44,291 nucleotides of DNA from Staphylococcus coagulans (lineage in GTDB: Bacteria > Bacillota > Bacilli > Staphylococcales > Staphylococcaceae). The stretch spans positions 1 to 44,291 of the forward strand of contig NZ_PPQN01000028.1 of assembly GCF_002901995.1 (NCBI RefSeq), read 5' to 3'. The position numbers and the translations under genes are program-made. This document shows positions 25,849 to 35,708 of this stretch, one piece after another; position 1 is the first letter of the stretch, and every line of letters starts with the position of its first letter. The notes below the pieces were generated by a model. The model ran no database searches. It saw only the letters and a program-made list of their open reading frames with translations, and was not told the DNA's origin.

Positions 25849-26122
25849 AAAAAATCCTCCATATTAAACGTAGCTAATGAGGTTCGTATGCATGAGGGTG
25901 TCCTATAAACACGTGTTGCAATTGAAATGCAACGCAAGAAAGGACGACGATCAAGTCATAGAATCTAACGTTCATTATAAACATATATTGTAAAGAAATA
26001 AATTATTAACAGTCAAATATCATTGAATTGTAATATAAGTTAAGAAAATTGTTACAGATTTTATCGTGTCACATAAACCCCAAATGATACGTTCAATCGT
26101 GTCTCTACCGACTTAAACATCA

Positions 26123-26143
26123 ATAAGCTTGATTCAAGTTTAT
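26123..26143. promoter_or_regulatory. Palindrome in the 549-bp lyrA-hutG gap (possible operator)
   Basis: ATAAGCTTG (26123-26131) and CAAGTTTAT (26135-26143) form a nearly perfect dyad around ATT. A second dyad, GTTGCA (25915-25920) and TGCAAC (25928-25933), lies close to the lyrA start. The rest of the gap 25849-26397 is AT-rich and holds no gene that I can support. These may serve the two divergent promoters, but no regulator is assigned. Confidence 0.3.
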
Positions 26144-26397
26144 CAAAAAGCAATCTTCATTAATTTCTGACTCTCCCCACTTGTTAACGTTTTCTTTGTA
26201 TTTTCAAGGGTAAAAATAGTAGCATAGAATTGTAGAAAGTTAAGACGTAGGGGTGCCTCATCTATCACAGCATGTCAAACGATTCAAGAATAGTCGCTAC
26301 TTAATATGAAGTTGTATTTGTCGATAAGTATACTATTTCAATTTTTTGCTAAGATGGGACAACCCAATTAAAGTCTCGTACGAAAGAGGGGGTTCTT

Positions 26398-27336
26398 ATG
26401 TATCAAAAGCCAAATCATGAATTATGGACAGGTCGTTTAGATAGTGAAACGGATCAGCGCGCATTTCGTCAATTTCAAACCATCCAGTTAGCTCATATTG
26501 ATGAGGTTGCACAACAACAAGCAGAAGTTGCTTTATTCGGTTATGCCATCGATGAAGGTGTCAGACTGAATCAAGGTCGTGTCGGTGCTAAAGACGGACC
26601 CGATGCGATTAAACGTGCATTTGCAGGATTGCCTGCATCGACGTCATTAAACATCGTAGATTATGGTAATTGGATCCATTCCGCTGATACATTATTCGCT
26701 TCACAACAAAAATTTGGTCATTATGTACACCAATTACTGCAACAGCACCAAAGAACATTTTTATTAGGAGGCGGCCATGACATCGCATATGCTCAATATT
26801 TAGGTGTCCGTGCAGCTTATCCTGATCAATCCATAGGCGTCATTAACATTGATGCACATTTTGATAATCGCTATGAGGAACACTCAACCTCTGGTACAAG
26901 CTTTAGACAAATGTTGACTGAAGATGAAAACTTAGATTATTTTGTTTTAGGTATCCAACGCCCTGCAAATACACCATCGTTATTTGATTACGCGGAAGAG
27001 ACGGATACAGCGTACGTTTTAGCTGAAGAGCTTGTCGATCAAATCGGGCCGCCCGTGAAAGATAAAATTGATCACTTTATTAACGCACATGATGTGATTT
27101 TATTTACGATTTGCATGGATGTCGTTGATAGTGCCTTTGCGCCCGGTGTCAGTGCTGCTGCAGTACTCGGATTGACACCTTATACGGTATTGGACTTAGC
27201 GAGACGTATTTTAGAATCACCTAAAGTGACCTCAGTGAGTATCGCAGAAACCAATCCAAAGTATGATGTCGATCAACGCACAGCTAAACTCGTTGCACAT
27301 TTATTATCACATTTTATTCATTGTTCCGCTTCATAA
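26398..27336 (+). CDS. hutG: Formimidoylglutamase
   Basis: HutG hydrolyses N-formimidoyl-L-glutamate to glutamate and formamide, the last step of histidine degradation. The 312-residue ureohydrolase fold shows metal ligands His127 (GGGHD), Asp152, His154 and Asp156 (DAHFD), and Asp241 and Asp244 in CMDVVDSAFAPG. Where most ureohydrolases read SxDxD, this protein has TICMD, with Cys239 replacing the first Asp. AGAGGGGG precedes the ATG. It is separated from yjiH-hutU-hutI by the convergent LysR gene, as I recall for S. aureus. The other hut enzymes nearby make the substrate assignment firm. Confidence 0.92.
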   Translation: MYQKPNHELWTGRLDSETDQRAFRQFQTIQLAHIDEVAQQQAEVALFGYAIDEGVRLNQGRVGAKDGPDAIKRAFAGLPASTSLNIVDYGNWIHSADTLFASQQKFGHYVHQLLQQHQRTFLLGGGHDIAYAQYLGVRAAYPDQSIGVINIDAHFDNRYEEHSTSGTSFRQMLTEDENLDYFVLGIQRPANTPSLFDYAEETDTAYVLAEELVDQIGPPVKDKIDHFINAHDVILFTICMDVVDSAFAPGVSAAAVLGLTPYTVLDLARRILESPKVTSVSIAETNPKYDVDQRTAKLVAHLLSHFIHCSAS

Positions 27337-27409
27337 AGGGATAGTGTAGGTTGAATGATGAGAAAACGATGTTAGCTAAACGATGTATGCGTGACTGATG
27401 TCCTTCGTG

Positions 27410-28282
27410 TTATCCCATATCCCAGTATTGACGACAAGACTGCACAAGATTTAATATATGTGGACTGTATTGACGTTTTTTTAAGTAATTTAAATATATC
27501 GTGCGTTCAATACTTGGGCGAATTCGAATTGCGCGTAAATCATTTGTAGAGTAGGACTGGTAGTACATGCGAGGTATCACTGCATATCCCATGTCTTGAT
27601 GTACAAAATTGGTCGCTGCTTCAAAGCGGTCGACTTCCATAATAATATTAGGTCGTTCTTCAAGGCGCGTAAAATAATCATCAATATGTTTGCGAACTTG
27701 ATATTTCTTATTAGGCACTATCAATGGTAATTTTTTAATTGAAATGGATTTTTGATGTGTAAATGCGTCTTTAGTCGCGAGCACGACGTAGTCTTCCTTG
27801 TAAAGTGGCAAAGAAATAATGTCATCATGTCGTATCTCATCGTTAGATAATCCGATATGGATATCAAAGTTAATTAACTTTTGTGTCAGTACGTGTGGAT
27901 CTAATATTTCTGTGATTTGGTAATGTTGCTCGGGATGTATCGTTTGATGCTGCCGTATCACATTGGCGACCCAATGCGCAGCCGATTCAATAATGGCCAT
28001 TTTAATTTTAGGGGTTTGGCTCATTTTTAAATCATACATTTTTTCTATCGTTTGATGATAGTGTTTGACGAGTTCAATGGCCTCATTATAAAACTGAATC
28101 CCTTTTTCGGTAATGGAGATTGATTTCGTTGTCCTTTTTAACAAGGGATAACCTAAGTCGTTCTCCATTTTTTTAATCGTCGCAGTTAGTGATGGCTGAC
28201 TAATGTGTAAAATATGTGCGGCTTTAGTAAAACTATTTTGGTTTACAACTTCAATAAAATATTCCAATTGTACAATCTTCAT
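27410..28282 (-). CDS. LysR-family regulator, probable hut regulator
   Basis: The 290-residue protein starts with a classic LysR winged helix-turn-helix: QLEYFIEVVNQNSFTKAAHILHISQPSLTATIKKMENDLGYPLLKR. A periplasmic-binding-protein-like effector domain follows. AGAGGGA precedes the ATG. It lies between hutG and the divergent yjiH-hutU-hutI operon, the usual position for a regulator of that operon. The 187-base divergent region holds AT-rich repeats of ATTAGTTTAT and ATTAGTTATT type that could be LysR sites. The co-inducer is probably urocanate or histidine, by inference from context. Confidence 0.88.
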   Translation of the reverse strand: MKIVQLEYFIEVVNQNSFTKAAHILHISQPSLTATIKKMENDLGYPLLKRTTKSISITEKGIQFYNEAIELVKHYHQTIEKMYDLKMSQTPKIKMAIIESAAHWVANVIRQHQTIHPEQHYQITEILDPHVLTQKLINFDIHIGLSNDEIRHDDIISLPLYKEDYVVLATKDAFTHQKSISIKKLPLIVPNKKYQVRKHIDDYFTRLEERPNIIMEVDRFEAATNFVHQDMGYAVIPRMYYQSYSTNDLRAIRIRPSIERTIYLNYLKKRQYSPHILNLVQSCRQYWDMG

Positions 28283-28469
28283 ATCGTTCCCTCTTATTTA
28301 TAGTTTATGTTTATAGATAATTAGTTTATTTATATTAGTTATTGATAGCTTACCATATTACAATGAGAATAGTAAGAATTGAAAAAACATTGGCACACGC
28401 ATATCACAATTGGAGATGATTTGAATGAAACAAAGAGAATAACATCACGATTTTAAAGGGGGAACTGTG

Positions 28470-29780
28470 ATGGGAGAACAAAAACAAGTGTTAAAAGGCA
28501 AACAGCTGTGGCGCTTTTGGGTTTATAGCTTGATGGGTGTCGTTTGCTTTTTTGTCCCAATTCAATGGCATGGTGAGAAAACGATTATTGTCGACCATGT
28601 TCACCTTGTGATTCGATCGGGACTGCATCAATGGATGCCTTACATCGCATTGTTAATGATTATAATTGGGGCATTGTTACCTATTATAAGGAAAGAATAC
28701 AAAAAATCAGTAACTGACTTTGTTATTGTATTGTTTAAAGTTTTAGGTGCAGTCATCGGTGTGATGTATGTCTTTAAAATAGGCCCAGCCTTATTGTTTC
28801 AAAAAGATTATGGACCATTTTTATTTGAAAAACTCATGTTGCCGCTCAGCGTCTTAATACCTGTCGGTGCAATTGCATTATCGCTATTAGTTGGCTACGG
28901 CTTGTTAGAGTTTATTGGCATTTTAATGCAACCAATTATGAGGCCGCTATTTAAAACGCCCGGTCAATCAGCAATTGATGCAGTGGCGTCCTTTGTCGGC
29001 AGCTATTCACTTGGACTATTAATTACAAATCGTGTGTATAAAAAAGGGGTATACAATTATCAAGAGGCTTTAATTATAGCGACAGGATTCTCTACTGTTT
29101 CAGCCACATTTATGATAATTGTGGCGCGTACGCTCGATCTGATTCCGCATTGGAACCTTTATTTTTGGAGTTGCTTAGTGATTACATTTGTCGTAACAGC
29201 AATTTCAGCACATTTACCACCGATTTCAAATGCTTCTACAGCGTATTACAACAATCAAGAAGGCTATCAAGAAGTCGTTGTTGAAGGAAGTCGTTGGAAA
29301 AGTGCATGGATGGAAGTTAAAAAACAATCACACGAGGCACTTCCTCTTGTAAAAAATGTATGGCTCAATTTTAAAGATGGATTAGAAATGACGGTAGCGA
29401 TTTTGCCTTCGATTTTATCGATTGGTTTTGTTGGTTTATTGCTCGCTAATTTCACACCCGTGATTGATATTTTAAGTTACATTTTTTATCCATTTGTATA
29501 TCTATTTCCTATTGCGGATCAAGCGTTACTAGCAAAAGCATCTGCAATCTCAATTATCGAAATGTTTTTACCTTCATTACTTGTCGTTAATGCCACTTTA
29601 CAAGTGAAGTTTGTTGTAGGGATTACGAGTGTATCCGCTATCATTTTCTTTTCAGCGCTAGTGCCGTGTATTTTAGCGACAGAAATCAAAGTGCCAATTT
29701 GGCAACTTGTGTGTATATGGTTTATCCGTGTCACGCTCACATTGTTAATCACGATTCCATTAAGTTTAGTTCTATTTTAA
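28470..29780 (+). CDS. YjiH-family nucleoside-recognition (Gate domain) membrane protein of the hut operon
   Basis: This 436-residue protein has about ten to eleven membrane segments and a Gate/nucleoside-recognition domain in two halves. Clear runs are GYGLLEFIGILMQPIMRPLF in the first half and ILPSILSIGFVGLLLANFTPVIDILSY in the second. Translation probably starts at ATG 28470, seven bases after AAAGGGGG; GTG 28467 is in frame. Eighteen bases separate it from hutU, so it is the first gene of yjiH-hutU-hutI. The position suggests uptake or exchange of histidine, urocanate or a pathway product, but this is not demonstrated for the family. Confidence 0.85.
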   Translation: MGEQKQVLKGKQLWRFWVYSLMGVVCFFVPIQWHGEKTIIVDHVHLVIRSGLHQWMPYIALLMIIIGALLPIIRKEYKKSVTDFVIVLFKVLGAVIGVMYVFKIGPALLFQKDYGPFLFEKLMLPLSVLIPVGAIALSLLVGYGLLEFIGILMQPIMRPLFKTPGQSAIDAVASFVGSYSLGLLITNRVYKKGVYNYQEALIIATGFSTVSATFMIIVARTLDLIPHWNLYFWSCLVITFVVTAISAHLPPISNASTAYYNNQEGYQEVVVEGSRWKSAWMEVKKQSHEALPLVKNVWLNFKDGLEMTVAILPSILSIGFVGLLLANFTPVIDILSYIFYPFVYLFPIADQALLAKASAISIIEMFLPSLLVVNATLQVKFVVGITSVSAIIFFSALVPCILATEIKVPIWQLVCIWFIRVTLTLLITIPLSLVLF

Positions 29781-29798
29781 TCAAAGGAGAGATGCATT

Positions 29799-31463
29799 AT
29801 GGCTAGAGAAGTTAAAGCGAAAAAAGGATTGGAAATCGAATGTAAAGGTTGGGAACAAGAGGCTGTCTTACGCATGCTCTATAATAATTTAGATCCGGAA
29901 GTTGCAGAACACCCCGACAAACTCGTCGTATATGGGGGCATCGGAAAAGCAGCAAGAAACTGGGAAAGTTTTGATGCGATTGTTAAAACGTTAAGACGAT
30001 TAGAAAAAGATGAGACGATGCTCGTTCAATCAGGTAAACCAGTCGCAGTTTTTAAAACACATGAAGAAGCACCGCGCGTTTTAATTTCAAATTCTGTACT
30101 CGTACCGAAATGGGCCAATTGGGAACACTTCCATGAATTGGATCGTAAAGGCTTAATGATGTATGGCCAAATGACTGCGGGAAGTTGGATATATATCGGC
30201 TCACAAGGGATTGTTCAAGGGACATATGAAACGTTTGCAGAATTAGCAAAGCAGCATTTTAATGGCTCATTAAAAGGAACGATTACATTAACAGCTGGAT
30301 TAGGGGGCATGGGTGGTGCACAACCACTCGCCGTGACGATGAATGAAGGGGTTGTGATTGGCGTAGACGTTGACCCCTCACGTATTCACAAACGGATTGA
30401 TACAAAATACTGTGATATCATTACCGATTCTTTAGATGAAGCGCTAGAAAAAGCTGAAAAAGCCAAACAAAATGGTGAAGCATTAGCCATAGGACTCGTT
30501 GGAAATGCAGCTGAAGTTCATCATGAAATATTAAAACGAAACTTTAAAATTGATATTATTACGGACCAAACGTCAGCCCATGACCCGTTGAATGGTTATA
30601 TTCCAGAAGGCTATTCTTTAGAAGAAGCGGAACAGTTGAGAGGAAGCGATCCTGAAGCCTATGTACAAAAATCACAACAGTCAATGAAAAAACACGTGGA
30701 AGCCATGTTGGCATTTCAAGAAAAAGGTGCCGTCGCTTTTGATTATGGCAATAACATCCGTCAAGTTGCTTATGACCAAGGGCTTGAAAACGCCTTCGAT
30801 TTTCCTGGATTTGTACCAGCTTATATTCGACCTCTATTCTGTGAAGGAAAAGGGCCTTTCCGTTTTGCAGCATTGTCTGGTGATCCTAAAGATATTGAAC
30901 GTGCAGACCAATTGATGCGCGAGCTTTTCCCTGAAGATGAAAAACTCATGCGCTGGTTAGATATGGCAACAGAGAAGATTGCCTTTCAAGGTTTACCGTC
31001 AAGAATTGCATGGTTAGGTTACGGTGAACGTGCGAAAATGGGGCTGGCATTAAATGAACTTGTGCGTAAAGGTGAAATTTCAGCACCAATTGTTATTGGA
31101 CGTGACCATTTAGATTCTGGCTCAGTTGCCTCGCCAAATAGAGAAACAGAATCAATGAAAGACGGCTCGGATGCTGTCGGTGACTGGGCGATTTTAAATG
31201 CACTTATCAATACTGCAGCAGGTGGTTCATGGATTTCTGTGCATCATGGTGGCGGCGTAGGTATGGGTTATTCCTTACATGCAGGTATGGTCGTTGTCGC
31301 AGATGGAAGTGAACGTGCAGAAAGAAGATTAAAACGTGTATTGACTACGGATCCGGGTATGGGTGTAGTAAGACATGTAGATGCAGGCTATGACATTGCG
31401 ATTGAAACAGCGCAAAGAAAAGGAATCGATATTCCAATGATGAAGAAGGAGGATGAAGCTTAA
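29799..31463 (+). CDS. hutU: Urocanate hydratase
   Basis: HutU converts urocanate to 4-imidazolone-5-propionate with tightly bound NAD+. The 554-residue length is exact for the family. Signature runs are [36 protein letters not shown] (NAD binding), [26 protein letters not shown] and [18 protein letters not shown] near the C-terminus. AAAGGAG precedes the ATG. Its stop codon overlaps the hutI start (TAATG), so the two are translationally coupled. The preceding step, histidine ammonia-lyase (hutH), is not in this window. Confidence 0.97.
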   Translation: MAREVKAKKGLEIECKGWEQEAVLRMLYNNLDPEVAEHPDKLVVYGGIGKAARNWESFDAIVKTLRRLEKDETMLVQSGKPVAVFKTHEEAPRVLISNSVLVPKWANWEHFHELDRKGLMMYGQMTAGSWIYIGSQGIVQGTYETFAELAKQHFNGSLKGTITLTAGLGGMGGAQPLAVTMNEGVVIGVDVDPSRIHKRIDTKYCDIITDSLDEALEKAEKAKQNGEALAIGLVGNAAEVHHEILKRNFKIDIITDQTSAHDPLNGYIPEGYSLEEAEQLRGSDPEAYVQKSQQSMKKHVEAMLAFQEKGAVAFDYGNNIRQVAYDQGLENAFDFPGFVPAYIRPLFCEGKGPFRFAALSGDPKDIERADQLMRELFPEDEKLMRWLDMATEKIAFQGLPSRIAWLGYGERAKMGLALNELVRKGEISAPIVIGRDHLDSGSVASPNRETESMKDGSDAVGDWAILNALINTAAGGSWISVHHGGGVGMGYSLHAGMVVVADGSERAERRLKRVLTTDPGMGVVRHVDAGYDIAIETAQRKGIDIPMMKKEDEA

Positions 31464-32701
31464 TGGCATATGATTTAATCATTCAAAATATTAAAGAATT
31501 GATTTTGCCTAAATCTGTCGATCGACCTTTAAAAGGGAAAGAATTGGATGAATTAACAGTCATTCAAAATGGGACTGTTGTTGTTGATGACGGTAAAATT
31601 GTTTATTCAGGTCCATACACAGAAGACTATGAAGCTAAAGAAGTAATCGATGCCTCAAATCGTGTCGTTTCACCTGCCTTAGTGGATGCCCATACCCATC
31701 TTATTCATGGAGGCTCACGTGAACATGAAATGGCACTAAAAAGACAAGGTAAGTCATATTTAGAAATTTTAGAATCGGGCGGCGGTATTTTATCTACCGT
31801 TGAAGCGACACGTCAAGCAACGGAAGATGAGCTATTTGCCAAAGCAGAACACGCATTGTTAACGATGGTGCATCATGGCGTGTTAGCGGTAGAAAGTAAA
31901 AGTGGTTACGGCCTTGATAAAGAAAATGAATTAAAGCAGTTAAGAATATCTAATCGATTGGCAGAGAAATATGGTTTAACGATGCGACATACTTTTTTAG
32001 GGCCTCATGCTGTCCCTAAAGAAGCGACGTCTAATGCAGCCTTTTTACAAGAAATGATTGATTTACTACCCGAAGTGAAAGGATTAGCGGATTTTGCAGA
32101 TATTTTCTGTGAGACAGGCGTTTTCACTATTGAAGAATCTCAACGATATATGGAAGCAGCTAAGGCACAAGGATTTAAAGTCAAAATTCATGCAGATGAA
32201 ATTGATCCATTAGGGGGGTTAGGCCTTGCCATTGATGAAGAAGCGATTTCTGCAGATCATCTTGTTGCTTCAAGTGAAGAAGACAAAGCGAAGTTAAATC
32301 ATTCGAACACAGTAGCGGTGCTCTTACCAGGGACAACATTTTATTTAGGGAAAGAAAGCTACGCCGATGCAAGAGGTATGTTAGATCATAATGGAGCGAT
32401 TGCGATTGCTACGGATTACAACCCAGGAAGTTGTGTAACAAATAACTTACAAATGGTCATGGCGATTGCAGCTTTAAAATTAAAATTATCACCAAATGAA
32501 ATATGGAATGCAGTTACAGTGAATGCAGCTAAGGCAATCGATGTGGATGCAGGTACAATTAATCCTGGTGATCAAGCGAATATTGTGATTTGGCATGCAC
32601 CCAATCATGAATACGTTCCTTATCACTATGGGGTAAACCATGTAGAAAAAGTTATTCAAAAAGGGCGTGTCATTGTAGACCGTCACTTGGGATTATTATA
32701 A
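31463..32701 (+). CDS. hutI: Imidazolonepropionase
   Basis: HutI opens the imidazolone ring to give N-formimidoyl-glutamate, the HutG substrate. The 412-residue amidohydrolase-fold protein has the metal motif DAHTHL (His77, His79), [12 protein letters not shown] and [15 protein letters not shown] lies within the end of hutU, about ten bases before the ATG. It is the last gene of the operon. Together with hutU and hutG it completes urocanate breakdown to glutamate. Confidence 0.96.
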   Translation: MAYDLIIQNIKELILPKSVDRPLKGKELDELTVIQNGTVVVDDGKIVYSGPYTEDYEAKEVIDASNRVVSPALVDAHTHLIHGGSREHEMALKRQGKSYLEILESGGGILSTVEATRQATEDELFAKAEHALLTMVHHGVLAVESKSGYGLDKENELKQLRISNRLAEKYGLTMRHTFLGPHAVPKEATSNAAFLQEMIDLLPEVKGLADFADIFCETGVFTIEESQRYMEAAKAQGFKVKIHADEIDPLGGLGLAIDEEAISADHLVASSEEDKAKLNHSNTVAVLLPGTTFYLGKESYADARGMLDHNGAIAIATDYNPGSCVTNNLQMVMAIAALKLKLSPNEIWNAVTVNAAKAIDVDAGTINPGDQANIVIWHAPNHEYVPYHYGVNHVEKVIQKGRVIVDRHLGLL

Positions 32702-32725
32702 GTTTAAGTTTACCATTCATTATAA

Positions 32726-32769
32726 GCGTTCGGGGCATAAAATCTTTGATAGCCTACTTTCCTGAACGC
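32726..32769 (+). terminator. Stem-loop after hutI, terminator-like but without a U tail
   Basis: GCGTTCGGG (32726-32734) pairs with CCTGAACGC (32761-32769), with one G-U pair. No T run follows, so this may be a 3' stabilising hairpin and not a Rho-independent terminator. Confidence 0.45.
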
Positions 32770-32895
32770 GATTGCTTAAGGGCTGAAGTCTCAACTCATA
32801 AATATCATTAAGTTATTTTGGGTTGTTACTCAATTAAATAAAACGTAATCGACTTATTTTTACTATCATAGTGAAAGATGACATACGGAAATGAA

Positions 32896-32983
32896 GTATT
32901 AATGACGAGACGCCTGAGGGAAGAGGATGAGCCGAAGACTACAGTCTGAGACTGTTCCCTCGGAAAACAAAGTCATATCATAC
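32896..32983. repeat. Structured intergenic element in the hutI-SulP gap
   Basis: GAGGGAA (32916-32922) pairs with TTCCCTC (32955-32961), and farther out GTATTAATGAC (32896-32906) pairs with GTCATATCATAC (32972-32983). Inside, AGACT-AC-AGTCT and ACAGTCT-G-AGACTGT are alternative hairpins. The composition (GACGCCTGAGGGAAGAGG) is much less AT-rich than its surroundings. It looks like a dispersed staphylococcal intergenic repeat or a small RNA. No coding capacity is visible. The gap spans 32702-33185. Confidence 0.5.
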
Positions 32984-33007
32984 GAAGTTTTATCATTTAA
33001 AAGGGGG

Positions 33008-33044
33008 GCGCTAAGATGATTTTAACAGAAAATCATCTTAGCGC
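33008..33044. repeat. Intergenic hairpin repeat, copy 2
   Basis: GCGCTAAGATGATTTT (33008-33023) is a perfect 16-base inverted repeat with 33029-33044 around the loop AACAG. The left arm is identical to 8802-8817. Copy 2 is perfectly paired, whereas copy 1 has a mismatch and a wobble. It is followed by TATTTATTTAG, so it may act as a terminator. Confidence 0.8.
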
Positions 33045-33185
33045 TATTTATTTAGTAATGTATGTCACAGCCTCTTAATGATTAACGCAAAAAGCATATA
33101 TGCGTAAAATGTATCGATATGTCAACTTAACTTTTTAAATTTGATACAATATATACAACTGTATACGAGACATGGGGGAATAGGT

Positions 33186-34376
33186 ATGAGGGGAGATGTA
33201 TTAGCCTATTTAAATAGTTGGCGAGGCAGCGTCGCCCAAAATATCAGTGCAGGGATGCTCGTTGCGCTTGCGATGATACCGGGTGCCATTGCTTTTTCTT
33301 TTATCGCCGGTGTCAGTCCAACAATCGGGTTGTTGAGTTCTGCGTTGATGATGATGCTAATTAGTTTTCTTGGCGCGCGCCGCTTGATGGTATCAGCCCC
33401 GAGTAGTGGTGTGTCAATTGTTGCTGTATTGATTAATGAGCGTTACGGTATAGCAATGCTTATTGCGACGATGATCGTCATGGGGCTCTTTCAAATACTG
33501 TTTGCATTTTGTAATGTAGAAAAAATGATTTATAAAATTCCAGCACCAGTGGTCATTGGCTTTATGAATGCACTTGGCTATCTTCTACTCACTTCTCAGC
33601 TTAAGTATGTTGTAGGTCAGTCGGCTTTGACAAATATCATCACTTTAGGAAGTTTGTGTATGTTATTTTGGCTACCACACATTACTGAACGTGTTCCTGC
33701 TGCTTTGGTTACAATTCTATTTTTCTCACTTATTGCGGAATATTTCAACTTAGATTTAAAGTATGTGAAAGATTTAGCCAAGCTCCATTTTGAAATGCCA
33801 TCAATCGGGTTTCCAGATGTACCGTTACAGTGGATGACCTTATTTGAAGTTGGGTTATTTGGATTAATGCTTGCTGTAGTTGCGACGATTCAAACAAGTT
33901 TGACTGTACAAATGATGGATAACTTCACCGATAATCAAAGTAGTATCAATAAGGAATCCTTTGGCCAAGGGTTAACGAATGCGCTTGTCGGTTTACTTGG
34001 TGGTATCGGGGGCAGTGCGCTTGTCGGACAGTCCAAATATAACTACCAACTTGGCGCAACGTCCCGTTTATCGACTTTTACGACAGGCGTGATGTTATTG
34101 CTATTTCTCATGTTTTTAGGACCGATTGTCGGCCGTATTCCACTTGTTGTTTTAGCAATCGTATTGATGCGTATTGCGATGGGGACGTTTGAAAAACAAA
34201 CGTTGGATTATATAAGAGAAAAACGCTGGATCGAATTTGGTACCATTTGCATTACATTCTTATTGATTATAGGAACACATCAATTAGCATTAGGGGTATT
34301 GATAGGAACGCTTATATTTTACCTTGTAAAACGATTTAAAAATGATATGAAAGGACGTGGCAATGATGCCAGTTGA
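33186..34376 (+). CDS. SulP-family anion transporter lacking a STAS domain
   Basis: This 396-residue SLC26/SulP-type transporter has NISAGMLVALAMIPGAIAFSFIAGVSP at the N-terminus, SAPSSGVSIVAVLI, and LTNALVGLLGGIGGSALVGQSKYN in the second half. It ends after the last helix with a short basic tail, so the usual C-terminal STAS domain is absent. Likely substrates are sulfate, bicarbonate or a carboxylate. A TTG at 33141 would extend it, but that region contains the -10-like TACAAT (33144-33149). ATG 33186 follows GGGGG. It overlaps the next gene by 14 bases, which implies translational coupling. Confidence 0.82.
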   Translation: MRGDVLAYLNSWRGSVAQNISAGMLVALAMIPGAIAFSFIAGVSPTIGLLSSALMMMLISFLGARRLMVSAPSSGVSIVAVLINERYGIAMLIATMIVMGLFQILFAFCNVEKMIYKIPAPVVIGFMNALGYLLLTSQLKYVVGQSALTNIITLGSLCMLFWLPHITERVPAALVTILFFSLIAEYFNLDLKYVKDLAKLHFEMPSIGFPDVPLQWMTLFEVGLFGLMLAVVATIQTSLTVQMMDNFTDNQSSINKESFGQGLTNALVGLLGGIGGSALVGQSKYNYQLGATSRLSTFTTGVMLLLFLMFLGPIVGRIPLVVLAIVLMRIAMGTFEKQTLDYIREKRWIEFGTICITFLLIIGTHQLALGVLIGTLIFYLVKRFKNDMKGRGNDAS

Positions 34377-35496
34377 ACTGAACCAACTCATTGAATGGCG
34401 AAGAGCCTTTCATCATAATCCAGAATTATCCAATCAAGAATACGAGACAACGCAGCGGATTCGTGAAATTTTAACACTTTATGATATACAAATATTAAAT
34501 ACGCCGCTTTCAACAGGGTTAGTTGCTGAAATCGGTCAAGGGGAAGAATTTATCGTCATTCGTTCTGACATTGATGCTTTACCTATTGAAGAACAAACCG
34601 CATTAAAATTTCGTTCTGGAAACAAAGGTGTGATGCACGCTTGTGGCCACGATATTCATATGGCTGCCATATTAGCTACAGCCATTCAATTGAAAGAACA
34701 GGAAGCGCAGTTGAAAAGCCGTGTCCGTGTAATTTTTCAAGCCGCAGAAGAAATTAGTGAAGGGGCTTTTGAAGTGGTCAAAACGGGTGTGCTAGATGGT
34801 GCGAAGGCAATTTTAGGGTTTCACAATGATCCAACATTAAAAGTGGGTGAATGGCGTGCTAAAACAGGATTTATGACTTCGAATGTGGATCGTTTCATTA
34901 TTCGAATCCATGGCATAGGTGCACATGCCGCGATGCCACACAATGCGAAAGATCCACACGTGATATTGAGTCAGCTCATTTCGAGTTTGCAAACGATCGT
35001 CAGTCGAAACATTGCACCACATGATGAAGCGGTTGTAACTATCGGGCAAGTGCATAGCGGCCACACTTGGAATGTCATTCCACAAGATGCTATGATAGAG
35101 GGCACAATTCGAAGTTTTAAAAAGGATGTTAGAGACCAGGTTGAAGCTCGTATGACTCAAATTTGTGAAGGACTCGCGCTCCAATTTGATGCTCAAGTTG
35201 ATTTAGATTACCAACGTTTAGCAGGTGCGGTATTTAATGATGATACTTTACAACAAATGGCATTAAAAAGTGCAGAACATGTAGGCTATCAAGCTAACGT
35301 TTTACCTCGTGCCTTAACGATTGGGGAAGATTTTTCAGGTTATCAAGATGTCGCGCCAGTTCACTTTGCGATGATAGGTTCTGAAAGTCCATATCCGCTT
35401 CACCATGCACAATACAATCCTAATGAAGCCATTTTAGAAAAAGTACCAGCTTATTTTGTGGCTTTAATTCAAGAGATTTGGGAGGCTTCAAGTTGA
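34363..35496 (+). CDS. M20-family amidohydrolase
   Basis: The 377-residue M20D metallohydrolase is like hippurate or N-acyl-amino-acid hydrolases. Visible features are VIRSDIDALPIEEQT, the metal motif MHACGHDIH (Cys94, His96), AAEEISEGA (Glu129, Glu130), the lid-domain run GIGAHAAMPHNAKDP and LTIGEDFSGYQ near the C-terminus. ATG 34363 follows AAAGGA inside the upstream SulP gene. The overlap suggests that the two products act together, for example import and deacylation of an N-acyl amino acid. This is inference; SulP substrates are normally inorganic or small organic anions. Confidence 0.9.
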   Translation: MMPVELNQLIEWRRAFHHNPELSNQEYETTQRIREILTLYDIQILNTPLSTGLVAEIGQGEEFIVIRSDIDALPIEEQTALKFRSGNKGVMHACGHDIHMAAILATAIQLKEQEAQLKSRVRVIFQAAEEISEGAFEVVKTGVLDGAKAILGFHNDPTLKVGEWRAKTGFMTSNVDRFIIRIHGIGAHAAMPHNAKDPHVILSQLISSLQTIVSRNIAPHDEAVVTIGQVHSGHTWNVIPQDAMIEGTIRSFKKDVRDQVEARMTQICEGLALQFDAQVDLDYQRLAGAVFNDDTLQQMALKSAEHVGYQANVLPRALTIGEDFSGYQDVAPVHFAMIGSESPYPLHHAQYNPNEAILEKVPAYFVALIQEIWEASS

Positions 35497-35655
35497 CATT
35501 GACGTTAAATTAGATTTCATGTATTGTTTAACAGTAAAATTCAATTTTAAATCAATACGCATATAAAAAGTTGACTTTTAAGGTTATTTTTAAAGGGATG
35601 TTTAAAAGGACAGATAAACAATGAATGATTTTGATATAAGGAAAGTTTTATTCTG

Positions 35656-35685
35656 TTGATGAAATTGAAAAAAGGGGACTATACT
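35656..35685 (+). promoter_or_regulatory. Promoter of the second NhaC-type antiporter
   Basis: TTGATG (35656-35661) and TATACT (35680-35685) are 18 bases apart. They lie just before the AAGGAG site of the antiporter, so the gene has its own promoter despite the preceding same-strand genes. Confidence 0.6.
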
Positions 35686-35708
35686 TTTTATAAATAAGGA
35701 GTTTCAAA

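Noticed and set aside
26270..26300. CcpA cre site upstream of hutG (around TGTCAAACGATTCA)
   Set aside because: The spacing within the TGNAARCG half does not fit the consensus.
25849..26397. WalR box (TGTWAH-N5-TGTWAH) upstream of lyrA
   Set aside because: Several TGTAA-like words occur in this AT-rich gap, but none has a correctly spaced second repeat on either strand.
27337..27417. Terminator formed by GGGATA and TATCCC after hutG
   Set aside because: The loop is about 60 bases and the right arm lies in the LysR coding end; too weak to support.
32896..33044. CRISPR array or insertion-sequence remnant
   Set aside because: No regularly spaced direct repeats, no transposase fragment and no terminal inverted repeats with target duplications; the signals are local hairpins.
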